Assembly (NCBI GenBank): GCA_032622095.1
Contig: CP136068.1
Location: 2,209,314-2,273,313 of the forward strand
Reading direction: 5' to 3'
Source: Siphonodentalium dalli
Taxonomy: Eukaryota > Mollusca > Scaphopoda > Gadilida > Siphonodentaliidae
Length of the DNA: 64,000 nt
This document shows, in pieces, positions 11,301 through 21,661 of this stretch. Numbering within the stretch: the stretch's first letter is position 1; each line of letters starts with the position of its first letter. Both the position numbers and the translations under genes were made by a program. The notes under the pieces were generated by a model, which was not told where the DNA came from, did no database searches, and saw nothing but the letters and a program-made list of their open reading frames with translations.

Positions 11301-11339
11301 GAGTATGCATCTTTAACAGAACATAAACAAGCCTGAGTT

Positions 11340-11765
11340 TAGTGTGCCTGTCATTTGTAGAATGAGGTCCCCAGAGGGTGAATTTAGTGACGCTATCCCG
11401 CATAGCGGGCTAGCATTACTAAATTTACCCTCTGGGGACCTCATTCTGCTTAGGTCCTCTACTTCTATGGTAGACCTAGGATCAGGTTGAAGTTCCCCAG
11501 TTGAAGTTGGTGATGTTCACCCATTTGGGCACCTCGATTATGCATTTTATCTTCTGCAAATTAGGGGATATAGAAACTTCCCAGAAGGGAAAATGTAACT
11601 AAAAACAATGTTAATTTGATACTGTAGATACTTCCCAGAAAATGAGGCATAAGCAGAATGAGGTCCACAGAGGGTGGATTTAGTGACGCTAGCCCGCAAT
11701 GCGGGATAGCGTCACTAAATTTACCCTCTGGGTACCTCATTCTGCAAATGACAGACACGCTATTT
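11340..11765. mobile_element. Double-hairpin inverted-repeat element
   Basis: Each end carries its own long palindrome of ~90 bp (about 11363-11455 and 11657-11745). Both contain GAATGAGGTCC, an inner CGCTA..CCCGC centre and the inverse arm. The outer flanks, gcctgtcatttgtag and ctgcaaatgacagacac, are also inverse complements. The whole element is therefore an inverted repeat of hairpins, a layout shared with the TTAA elements at 37804 and 53195. No coding region and no clear target duplication. Confidence 0.7.
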
Positions 11766-11877
11766 GCAGGCTTGATCAGTAATGTAAAACATCCACCTCA
11801 AAAAACAATGTTAAAGTTTTATCCCACATGGAGCCTCACACAGATGGAAGCATGCACTGCAGAGTGTCGTCTGCTCC

Positions 11878-12030
11878 AGTATGTGGGTTGGGGGGGGGGC
11901 TCTCTATGGGTTAGACACGCTATTTGCAGACTTGAACATAAGAAAAAAGAAACATACTGGCAATCACCATTGATCATTTCTGTGAATCCCCCCCCCCAAA
12001 AAACGTCCGTCAGTTTTAAGTTGAAAAGAG
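11878..12030. repeat. G/C homopolymer-bearing repeat fragment
   Basis: It contains a G run at about 11890 and a C run near 11990. The segment gcatgcactgcagagtgtcg at about 11850 is closely similar, in inverse orientation, to part of the hairpin MITE at 29848-30087, so this is a related fragment. Confidence 0.4.
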
Positions 12031-12057
12031 GATTAATATCATAATTGATAATGCTCT

Positions 12058-12170
12058 TTATTATCGACCGCTTTTGGGTGACGGAAACATGAACGCTCTT
12101 TATAAGAGACGGAAACATTAACGCTCTTTATAAGAGGCGCAAACATGAACGCTCTTTATACGAGGCGATC
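12058..12170. repeat. Tandem repeat, ~30 bp x 3
   Basis: Units contain 'aaacat(g/t)aacgctctttata' followed by a purine-rich linker. Confidence 0.8.
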
Positions 12171-13355
12171 AATAAAAATGTTGCTTGGCTGACAAAGATT
12201 AAAAACGGTTGAACTTCCTAATTGTTTCAGAGCCCCCACTTCAAATATCAAACTTCAAGTGAGGCAGGCGCGATAATTCTATTTTTATTATAAAATTCGC
12301 GGGTAACATTGCTGGCAAATTGCAAGGCAGAATTAAGTCCCCTGTTGTGTTGATCTGAGCACAGTCACGGGGGCTCATCTGCTACGCGAGAATCGCCGAG
12401 TTCCGAAAAATGCTACACCGCACTTCCCGAAAAGCTACTTTTCAGATGTGATATTAATGGAAAAATCGAGGATATTTTAGCAAAATGGTAAGTTTTTTTT
12501 AGCTTTCATAAACTATTTCTCAAAGAAACAATTTGCATATGTGATCCGACTATTTTAACAATGATGTGTACCTCACATTAATACAGAAATGTTTCTCAAT
12601 TTTGACGTAATAGTCATTTATCAGCTCGATTTTTGGTCCTCATTTGGAAAATGCCACTAAAAAGTGCGCCCCTTCTGTGAAAAAGTTACACCTGGACGTT
12701 TAGTAACGAAATATAGTTTGCCCTGCACCATTAGGTTTATGAAGTTATAAAATGTTCGCTTATAGTGTTCGTTACATGACAAAAACGTGCTTTGTAAACA
12801 ATACGTGCATGCTACGTTTCCGATTTTCGCACGCTACTTTTCTCATGTTACAAGAATTGATACGCTACAGTTCTCTCATCCAAATATCTCCGGGATAAAT
12901 AATGCAAAAATCGGTAATAATCTGAGTAAATTCTCGAACTTTATCCATGTTATTATTCAAAATAGACACAGAAGTCTGTCAGAGATGATATCCTTTGATT
13001 TTAGTCGCTTTATTTTGGTATTTTCCGCGATTTATTACAGTTTTGTCCCCCACTAACTCCAAACGCCGTGTGGTCAAACATGCATACATACAGGATATAT
13101 TTACACACATGCAGGTCTATACGTAATCTATTATGGACACTTAAATTCTAGTGTTATATCATGAATGGGGCTGATGAGTACCTGTACACAGCCATATCGC
13201 ATAACAACCATTGATCACGTGGTAATTGTCAACATGCTTCTGCCTGGGCATGTCCTCACTTATCAAATTCGAAGGTATGTTTTTAAATGGTTGGGGAAAA
13301 GAGAGAATTTTTGTTATTTTAAATACATATTTTGAAAGTGTGTGTAAATATAACA

Positions 13356-13500
13356 GATGATTTTTTGTTTTCCGAAATGCATGCATTATGAACGTGTGGT
13401 TCCTGTCACATTTCTTGCGTGTTTCGCTTCCGCGAACCACGCGAAATGTGACAACAACAACGCGTTCATAATTCATGAATTTCGGAAAATAAACATTCAT
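13356..13500. repeat. Imperfect ~145-bp palindrome
   Basis: The arms (TTTTCCGAAAT.CATG..TTATGAACG and inverse) meet near a CGCTTCCGCG centre at about 13428. Both strands give similar short frames because of the symmetry. It lies just 5' of the zinc-finger exon, in what is probably its intron. Confidence 0.7.
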
Positions 13501-13572
13501 TTGTTAAATAAATCGTGCCTGATTAATCTTTGTTTTTGGCAGAATAATAAATTCAAGTCATTTCTTTTTCAG

Positions 13573-14136
13573 ATGTACCGGTGCTTTTACTGCAAAGAAA
13601 AGCATACCACTGCCCGTCAAACATTTTTACACACGGCAAAGCACCACCAAACAGAGGAGATCATTATCCTCGCGAGAGAAAATTCCTCGTCTGATACTAG
13701 TGGAAAATCACACTACCGTTCAGTTCGTTTTGGGGTTTCGCCCGATGGCCTCAGTGATACACCGGATAATTATGTTCTGGACCTGGATGCGATGTGTTTG
13801 TTGTCAAAAAACCCATACACGCCATCATATGAAGAACATGGTCCTCGTTCAAAAGTGAAAAGAGAAGACACACCCATGAAAGATGTGCATTGTCGCAAGA
13901 CTTTGTTTGGAGTGGCATCTGATGACAGTTTGCCTACGAATTTGGATGATACCGGGATTGAAAGCTTGGTAAAAGAAATGTCTGATCTTTTGCCAACAGT
14001 CGCAAGAGAGTTGCAGAATATTGGTCATTTGGACGAATGGCTGATGTTACACCGTCAGTTGTCATCTGGAAGTTTTCCTTCGGACAATCTGGCGTTCCAG
14101 TTACCCAAGGGGGTGCAATTTGTTTTCCGAAGTTGA
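13573..14136 (+). CDS. C2H2 zinc-finger protein, terminal exon (187 aa)
   Basis: A strong splice acceptor (TTTCTTTTTCAG) ends at 13572, directly before ATG. The frame then runs 187 residues to a stop at 14136. Residues 4-22 form a single C-x2-C-x12-H-x3-H zinc finger (CFYC...HTAKH). The rest is acidic/polar with serine-rich stretches and no recognised domain. The open frame also extends upstream to 13357, across the palindrome, which I consider chance. The ATG at the acceptor suggests either a non-coding first exon or an earlier exon joined in frame. The gene sits in the middle of the 12366-15852 element, so it may be an element-encoded accessory protein or a captured host gene. The family is not identified. 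Confidence 0.55.
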   Translation: MYRCFYCKEKHTTARQTFLHTAKHHQTEEIIILARENSSSDTSGKSHYRSVRFGVSPDGLSDTPDNYVLDLDAMCLLSKNPYTPSYEEHGPRSKVKREDTPMKDVHCRKTLFGVASDDSLPTNLDDTGIESLVKEMSDLLPTVARELQNIGHLDEWLMLHRQLSSGSFPSDNLAFQLPKGVQFVFRS

Positions 14137-14799
14137 CACCCCCATTCCTGACCTCTTCGCAACGTCCCTGTATATAACAATATTAATCCGGAGAAGAAAT
14201 ACAATTCTGCCCACTGCAATGCCATATACAAAAGTAACGTTTGGTCGGGTATCATGTTCGGTGACCGTGGCCGCAGCAGCATAATCGTTCGGGGGTGCCC
14301 CGTCTCACGTGGTATCAAAGCTGTACTGCTATATTTTAAGACCAAATTGAAATTTTGAAATGAGAAATAATCACTGTTTTCATTTTAGCTGAAACGAGGT
14401 AGCATCATAGCCTAAAATACACCGGAAAATAACCAAATAAGATCATACGAATGGCGTATAGATTAGGAAATGTAGCATATTTTTTCGGAAAAGTCTTAAA
14501 AACGTAGCATGTTTTCGGAGAGGAAAAGTAGCATTTATGAGCACGTTTAAACTGTCGATTTCGGTCGAATAAAATGTCTATATTGCAATATAATGCACAT
14601 CCATATATTCAAAATATATCCATCTGTTAAAATACAAGATTCTACAACCACGACAAGGTGTTATCACACTATACCATCCGTTGTTTTGGTTCACACTTTT
14701 TAGTGACAAAAGCACACGAATTTATTGCTGCGTTATACATGTCGAACAAGAGCTACGCTGGGCGTGCAATATACGCCCTCTCTTGGGTCGGCGGAAACT

Positions 14800-15650
14800 G
14801 ATAAAAAAAGGGCATAACTCTGGTAAAAATTGGCGGACGGAACTCAAATTTGAACTTGACCTGTGTTTCGGTGGGAGAAAGTAATATACCAAATTATCAT
14901 TGAATCCGATAAGCTCTAGTAAAGTTATCATGCGGACAAAAAATTTCAGGGATTTTCTAAGTCAAATTACGTCAAATAAGGGGCATAACTCCGGTGAAAA
15001 TTGGCGGACGGAACCCAAATTCGAACTTGAGCTGTCTTTTCTCCTAATAAACCCATTATTGAAATCTGTTCACTCTAACTAAAGTTATCATCCGGACAAC
15101 AAATTTCAGGGATTTTCTAAGTCAAATTACGTCAAAAAAGGGGCCATAACTCTCGCAAAAATTATCGGATTAAAACGCAATTCGGACTTGAGCTGTATTT
15201 CGATATATGTAATCCAAAAAAAAACGGGTTTTGCGTATAAACATTCCAAAATCGAGTTATCATCCGGAAACCAATAAACATAAGAAAAACTGAATTTTCT
15301 GAGTCGAAAAAGGGGCATAACTCTGCCAAAAATGGTCGGACAGAACCCAAGTTCGAACTTGACCTGTGTTTTGGTGGGAGAAAGTATTATACCAAATTTG
15401 GATTCATTCCGATAAACTATACTAAAGTTATCATCCGGACAACAAATTTCAAGGATTTTCTAAGTCAAAAAACGTTAAATAAGGGGCATAACTCCGGTGA
15501 AAATTGGCGGGCGGAACCCAAATTCGAACTTGAACTTACTTTTCGGCTAATAAACCCACATACCAAATTTTACTAATTTTGGTTCACTCTAACTAAAGTT
15601 ATCATCCGGACAACAGGTTAACGGACGGACGGACGCGATGTCATGCGATT
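14800..15650. repeat. Tandem repeat, ~165-175 bp x 5
   Basis: Each unit has GGGGCATAACTC(T/C)GG near its start, 'cggacggaac(t/c)caaattcgaacttga' next, 'taccaaatt' in the middle, and 'aaagttatcatccggacaacaaatttca' at the end. Units start near 14804, 14977, 15135, 15304 and 15480. The array closes with 'acggacggacggacgcgatg'. It resembles interspersed repeats I know from molluscan genomes, and probably inserted into the surrounding element. Confidence 0.8.
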
Positions 15651-15887
15651 ATTAGTGTCACCCAGTCTAGTAATGATTGGGACTCTTATGTTAAATAAAT
15701 TTGACTACAAATATATTACCTGATATTCTCTGTTTTCAAACAAAATGCGTCAACACACTTTCAAAACCGGATGTGAAACGTAGCGTCTCGATTCTGCGCA
15801 GTAGCATTTTTCGGAACTGCGGCGATTCTCACGTAGCAGATGAGCCCCCGTGACAGTCACCAGGTACACATAATGTGAGGAAATCCA

Positions 15888-16070
15888 CTGACCAGACCTG
15901 CTTCTATAGGGCGAAAGATTACAAACGGGCGACCAACGTAAAAATCCACTGACTAGACCTGCTTTTATAGGGCTATATATTACAACCGGGCGACCAACAT
16001 AAAAATCCACTGACTAGACCTGCTTTTATAGAGCTATATATTACAACCGGACGACCAACATAAAAATAAT
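15888..16070. repeat. Tandem repeat, ~62 bp x 3
   Basis: Units carry 'aatccactga(c/t)(c/t)agacctgctt', 'atatattacaac(c/g)gg' and 'cgaccaac(a/g)taaaa'. The array starts about 35 bp right of the 12366-15852 element. Confidence 0.85.
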
Positions 16071-16105
16071 TACTCATAATTATGCAAAGCAACAAATTAT
16101 GGTAA

Positions 16106-17218
16106 CATATATATATATATAATCCTTTATTTCCTCCATGTAACGGAGAGCTTAGAATAAATGTATACAAGTAACGATACAAATGAACAATAACACAAGA
16201 AAGAATACATCAAGTGAGTATGTACAGTAAGTCAATCACAGAAGGACATTCATGATAATAATATCTACGGTTTTAATGTTATCAATTATGCAATAATATA
16301 TTGTGAGAATTCAGGCACAAGTGTATGGACGATGTACCTGTTTAGCACGAGAGTATGGGGTTTCGGAATATTGCGATAAGATGCAATAAGATGCTATAAT
16401 GACAAAACTAAATCGATGATACGCACCATAATATATTGTAGTTGGGATACTCGGACGGGTGCATGTATTATTTGCACTACATTGCTATAATACAATCATG
16501 GAATAATAGGTATGATATCATCAGATGCCCGGAGCAGCTCGTGATAATCGTTCCACACGCGGAGCGTACTCCTTGTTATAAATATAATAAATTTGTTAAT
16601 ATCTGTTATTTTTTCCCGAACATGTGGTGGGATGCATGACAGAAATATCATCATCTGTTCGAAGGTGGTGAGCTTATCGATTTCTATGAAGCAAGGGGTG
16701 TCAAAATGTTCAAGAAGTGTGAACCACATGTCGTTCCTTGCCGCAGATATTTCGGGACAGACAATGATGCTGTGTTCAACTTTGTTGCTGTATTGTTTAT
16801 TACAGAGCAAACACTTTCCGTTTTCGGGAATCACGGATTTTGCTAAGAGCTTCGCTATTTCAAGGAATTGAACTTTGTATTGTGGATAAGCTCTACATGT
16901 GAACCATAAGAGCGAAACAGCCAGTGAGCTGTAGCTATCTGAAAACTGTTGAAGTGAAATTTCTCTATGAAGACGCGCTTTCCATGCCGCTTCCTGGAAG
17001 TGTGATACTCCCTGGCAGACTAGCTGCTTGCATGCTTCCTTCGATGGGAAATTCTCGTTTTCAACGAAGGCAATTAAATGTGATTTGAGATTATATTTCT
17101 CCAAGATTAAAATTATATCTGATATAAATGAATGCTCGCTTAAAGCGTCCCCTCTGATGGCGGTGTCTAAACGACACATGAAAATTTCTTTTGAAGATTT
17201 GATCAGGGATGTTCTACA
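16106..17218 (-). pseudogene. LINE 3' segment: C-terminal ORF part and 3' tail
   Basis: This is the 3' half of a minus-strand non-LTR element. The ORF (about 17218 to 16496) continues the reverse-transcriptase frame of 22936-21662. It holds a zinc-knuckle-like CLLC...H...C motif and ends near 16496. Beyond it lie AATAAA on the minus strand (about 16125) and an (AT)n tail at about 16108, a common LINE 3' end. The interruption at 17220/17221 is an insertion, not decay. Excising 17219-21661 gives an in-frame junction reading LGS-LCRTSL. Confidence 0.8.
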
Positions 17219-17239
17219 AACCCATATAAAAATCCCCCT

Positions 17240-17650
17240 TGGTGTCACCTTGGTGAAACCATGGTTTCAACAAGGTACCACCTTGGTTCACCATGGTGAC
17301 ATCTTGGTTCACCATGGTGGTAGCACAGTAAAGTGGCATCACTGTGAAAACACCACGGTGGTACCAAGGTGTTATAACGGTGGTAGCACAGTAAAGTTTT
17401 TGCACCACGGTGAAACCATGGTGGCACCAAGGTGGTACCACGGTGGTAGCACACTAAAGTTTTTGTACCAAGGTAAACCATGGTGGGACCAAACCCGACC
17501 AAGGTATCACCACGGTGGTAGCACAGTAAAGTTTTTCTACCAAGGTGACACCAAGGTATCACCACGGTGGTAGCACAGTAAAGTTTTTCTACCAAGGTGA
17601 ACCATGGTCTCACCAAGTATAACCACGGTGGTATCACAGCACCAGTGAAG
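17240..17650. repeat. Left satellite array of the TIR element
   Basis: Variable ~50-bp units built from ACCAAGGTG, ACCACGGTGGTAGCACAGTA and AAAGTTTTT. ACC(A/C)(A/T/C)GGT palindromes are spaced a few bases apart throughout. Confidence 0.85.
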
Positions 17651-18489
17651 TTTTCAATCAAGGTACCACTATTACATTTCACTTTGACCTTCAACCACAA
17701 TGCTATTTACCATGTTGTGGGTCTCGTGCATCTACAATGGTATTTACATGCTTCGATTAATTTATTATTTACAATATATACAATGGTATATGGTGAGTCA
17801 TTAATTGTTTATAACATGCTGCCATATTGTACCAATATACGTAGCTTGTCACAGTATACATGTAGCAGGTTTACATACTGCAGCACATTATTATTCTACT
17901 GCATTGTCAATAGTTGTATATGCAATGCTGTATCCCATAATATAAGAATGTTTAGATCGAGGTGAAGATATTATTAATTATTATAAATGATATCTCAGTT
18001 ATAACTTTTAACGAACAAACGTATATAATGTAATAATTAATAGGAATATGTTTTAGTATGGAATAAAGATATAAACTGAATGGAGTTGTTTGGAAGACTT
18101 TGTTTACCTTTAATACATCTTTTATAATGTTATAATTTAGTACTGTTTGCTTCCAACACAACAGGCAATATTTATCAATATGTACAATTTACATCTCACA
18201 ATTACGTATTTTAGATATTTCCACAATTATGACTCTTTTCGGGGAAAAACAGCTCTGGTTTGAAAATCTAAGATGTACGGTACACAAATACGTTATTCAT
18301 TTCCCGGAAGGTTTACATGGGCTCGCATTGTCCTCCTGGAGTCCATATCTGGTCTGGTGCTTCGTGGAATACCTGTTTCAATAGTGATGATATAATATGC
18401 TCACTTTTTGTAAAATTCAACTTCGGTCGATCAAACTGGCCGAAATATATTTTAACAGTGTTTATTGGCGGTGCGTATATCCTTACATG

Positions 18490-18660
18490 CAATAGAGTCA
18501 TATTCATTCATCATATTCATTCATCATATTCATTCATCATATTCATTCATCATATTCATTCATCATATTCATTCCGTCATATTCGTTCGTCATATTCATG
18601 CATCATATTCATTCCGTCACTCCGTTCGTCACATTTAGTCATCGTAATTTTTCATATTCA
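18490..18660. repeat. Microsatellite-like (CATATTCATT) array
   Basis: Repeated 'catattcattcat' units with gradual decay to 'cattccgtcat' and 'gttcgtcat' at the right end. The purine-rich (GAGA)n at about 18763-18810 is a second simple repeat. Confidence 0.85.
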
Positions 18661-19369
18661 TTCAAATTCATGTTAATGTTCTTATGTTTTTATTCTTGTT
18701 ATCAACGAAATAAATAATTATCACTACTACCCAACTATCCAATCTCTCTCATGACCACCCTTAGAGAGATAGAGAGAGAAAGAGGGAGATAAAGAGGGAG
18801 AGAGAACGCAAGCAAAAAACACACCAAAGAAAAACAACTTAAATAAGGCATTAAGGTACGAGGTTTATAGTACGAAATTGTGGGATCCCGAAATTGTGCT
18901 TCCGGTTTACCGACCTATGTGCGTTTTGTGTTCGAGTAAACTTTTCTTGTTTTAGATCGTTTTAGCAAATAATTGGACCTAACTTGCTTCTTAATAACCT
19001 GGAATATTGTTAGCACTGTCTGGATTATGTTTGTATATGAAAGGGACAAGATGTTATAACCTCCGAAAACAGTCAATTCGTTCAGTGCTACTGCTAGTGG
19101 GATTACACTTGACCAGTGTTGACATGCACGACAATGTTGAGAATTTCAAAAGACAGATACTTCACAAAATTATAAACCGTCCAATTAACTCACAAGACTG
19201 ACAAGAGTCAACCACTGGTGACTTTGCTTACGAGACATACAATTATGTAGAATTAGTCTGAATTATGACGTCACAGATCAGTCATGCATGACGCATGAGT
19301 CACAAGTTTGTCGGCTACTAGTACAACATACAAGTACATGTAAAAAGGACGATGGATCATAATTCATAT

Positions 19370-19785
19370 TCTTCAATTTTCATCGAAACATGATTTGAGA
19401 ACCATGTCGCCATGACATATCGCCCAGTTACTATACGGAGTCTGCTATTATTTTGATCGGAACGCCGGTGATGCTGTGATGTTGAAATTTGTTGAGATAT
19501 ATTTATGACGGATAATCTCGGAGATACGGATCCAATCCTGGGACACACATTATCACTGAATCCATCACAAGATTTTAGTAACGTACTACAGCTATTCTTC
19601 AATTTTCATCGCAACGTGATTTGAGAACCATGTTACGGAGTCTGCTATTCTTTTGACGCTGTGATATTGTTGAGATATATTTATGAAATGACGGATAATC
19701 TCGGAGATACGGATCTAATTCTGGGACACACATTACTAGTAATACTGAATCCATCACAAGCTTTTAGTAACGTGCTACAGCTATG
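19370..19785. repeat. Direct tandem duplication, ~200-225 bp x 2
   Basis: The second copy starts near 19594 with TCTTCAATTTTCATCG. It shares 'gatttgagaaccatgt', 'gacggataatctcggagata' and 'gaatccatcacaag', and differs by a few deletions and a short insertion. Confidence 0.85.
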
Positions 19786-19925
19786 TCATTTTATTGGTTT
19801 TAAATAAAAAAAATAAATCTATTAACCGACCGACCGCACTTAACCAAACTGTGTACACTTGTGTGGTTCCATTTGATCTGATTCGCCTCGCGAGATAAAT
19901 GATATCTTTGATATATTTATATATT

Positions 19926-20106
19926 TTGACGTGTATGGATAATTGTATAAACTTATAAAATATTCAGGTGTTTGACTGATGCCCAAACAAAAAACAATTA
20001 TGCGCACATTCGAATATTGTCCAAATATATATTTTTTTGTTTAGGTATCAGTCAAACACTTGAATATTTTATAAATTTAAGCAATATTAAGCAATACACG
20101 TCAAAA
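19926..20106. mobile_element. Hairpin MITE (~180 bp)
   Basis: TTTTGACGTGTA at the left and its inverse complement at the right bound arms sharing ATAAAATATTCA(G/A)GTGTTTG. It is located inside the satellite TIR element. Confidence 0.65.
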
Positions 20107-20425
20107 ACTACAAACTGTCCTCTGCGCCACTCCGCAGTTCTGAAAAACAAGCATATAGTAGACGACATTGTGTTTTACTCGGAAATTTTGGTGACGAAAT
20201 TAGCGGTCACGTGACAGAGTTTCCCGGCCCTGAAAACAATAGAGACAATTTCAGTAACGACGAAACTCCCTGAGAACACAGGTTTTTTCAAATAAATAAT
20301 AATGCTAATTGTTGCTGCCATTCTCAAGGTGTATACTCGCAATGTTAACAACTTTGCTCTAATAAGTCTAAGACCTGTTATCAATGATCTTTAATTGTTC
20401 ATTACATTTAACACGAACATGCTGA

Positions 20426-20815
20426 TCCCCAGGAGCTTGTAACGCACTCCGCTATACACCAACCCACATCATACCCTAAACCTCATACAGTAGAGAAGGA
20501 GCATGATGGCTGAATTTTCTGAAATGCATAGCAACTGAATTTTGATAAATAAAAGTTACTCGGCTCACTGGGAGTAATGCCGATGGTTGTTATCGATGCA
20601 ATCCGGTATCATCTGAAAGAAAAATCATTTTCATATCGATCACAACCATCGACATTACCCCCGATGAGCCGATAGTAACTTTTCTTGATTAAAATTCAGT
20701 TGATATGCATTTCAGAACATTAGCCATCGTACTCATGCATTCTCAACATGAGCTTAATATGTGGGTGGGTGTATAGCGGAGAGCGTTAGAAGCTCAGGTG
20801 TGCAGATCGAACCAC
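20426..20815. repeat. Foldback, ~185-bp arms
   Basis: The arms share CTCCGCTATACACC, TCTGAAATGCATA(G/T)CAACTG, AAAGTTACT..CGGCTCA and GATGGTTGT. The centre is near 20625, and arm identity is moderate. It is nested within the satellite TIR element. Confidence 0.75.
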
Positions 20816-20879
20816 AGAACATTTAATAATTTACATGGCTGTGGATGGAATCTCATGAAATGGTAACATGTAGCAATAT

Positions 20880-21640
20880 TGCAGTAAACTGCCATGGTTA
20901 ACCACAGTAAATTACCATGGTTAACAAGTGTAATCCACCACGTTAAACCAAAGTATAGCACCATGGTAAACCACAGTATACCACTATGTTAACACCACGG
21001 TAAACCACAGTATACCATCATGGTAACACCACGGTAAACCAAAGTATACCACCATGGTAACTCCACGGTAAACCACAGTATACCACCATGGTAACACCAC
21101 GGTAAACCACAGTATACCATCATGGTAACACCACGATAAACCACAGTATACCACCATGGTAACACCGCGGTGAACCATGGTAACACCACGGTAAACCACA
21201 GTATACCATCATGGTAACACCACTGTAAACCACAGTATACCATCATGGTAACACCACGGTAAACCTCAGTATACCACCATGGTAACACCACGGTAAACCA
21301 CAGTATACCACCATGGTAACACCACGGTAAACCATAGTAACACCATGGTAAACCACAGTACACCATCATGGTAACACCACGGTAAACCAAAGTATACCAC
21401 CATGGTAAACCATGGTAAAAAAACCGAGATATTTTGGCCACCCATCGTGGTGCCACCATGGTGGTTTACCAAGGTGGTTTACCGCGGTGGTTTACCACCA
21501 TGGTAACACCTCGGTAAACCACCACGGTATTACCACCACGGTAAAACCATGGTAAACCACCATGGTGACACCACGATGTGCGGCCAAAATATCTCGGTTT
21601 TTTTACCATGGTTTACCATGGTGTTTTACCATGGTGGCAC
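20880..21640. repeat. Right satellite array of the TIR element
   Basis: About twenty ~31-bp units of 'ACCACGGTAAACCACAGTAT' plus 'ACCATCATGGTAAC' variants fill 20890-21410. They are followed by a ~205-bp palindrome (about 21411-21615) whose arms contain AAAACCGAGATATTTTGGCC. The palindrome lies immediately inside the right terminal repeat. Repetitive frames here, with WCYHGG-type repeats, are not genes. Confidence 0.9.
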
Positions 21641-21661
21641 CAAGGGGGATTTTTATATGGG

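Larger units (their letters stand above)
12366..15852. mobile_element. 3.49-kb TIR element carrying a zinc-finger gene; family unassigned
   Basis: Both ends start CACGGGGGCTCATCTGCTAC and stay inverse-complementary for ~50 bp, with one substitution and one 1-bp indel. A 5-bp duplication, ACAGT, flanks them (12361-12365 and 15853-15857). GCTAC motifs in a 'CCGAAAA.ATGCTACNTTT' context are oriented inward on the left (12381, 12412, 12434, 12811, 12833, 12864). They appear as the inverse GTAGC on the right (14399, 14472, 14504, 14528, 15780, 15801, 15833). One opposite copy lies at 14752. Such oriented subterminal motifs resemble transposase binding sites. The 5-bp duplication and CAC start are shared with Transib/RAG-type elements, but no DDE transposase was found. 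Confidence 0.65.
17221..21661. mobile_element. 4.44-kb satellite-carrying TIR element
   Basis: The ends CCCATATAAAAATCCCCCTT are inverse complements for 29 bp with one mismatch (17221-17249 and 21633-21661). AA occurs on both sides (17219-17220 and 21662-21663). Removing the element and one AA joins the two LINE ORF halves in frame, which independently confirms the boundaries and a 2-bp target duplication. Next to each end is a tandem array rich in ACCATGGT/ACCACGGTGGT. The middle is AT-rich non-coding DNA with smaller MITEs. No transposase was found and the superfamily is not assigned. Confidence 0.8.

Noticed and set aside
12366-15852. Assignment to Transib/ProtoRAG
   Set aside because: Only the 5-bp duplication and CAC start agree. 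No RAG1-like or other DDE protein is visible and the end sequence differs from the known heptamer, so the superfamily is left open.
17028-17573. 181-residue plus-strand frame
   Set aside because: Antisense to the LINE ORF and then runs into the left satellite array.
20984-21472. Long minus-strand open frames with repeated WCYHGG-type residues
   Set aside because: They are translations of the 31-bp ACCACGGTAAACC satellite array, with no start context or non-repeat sequence.
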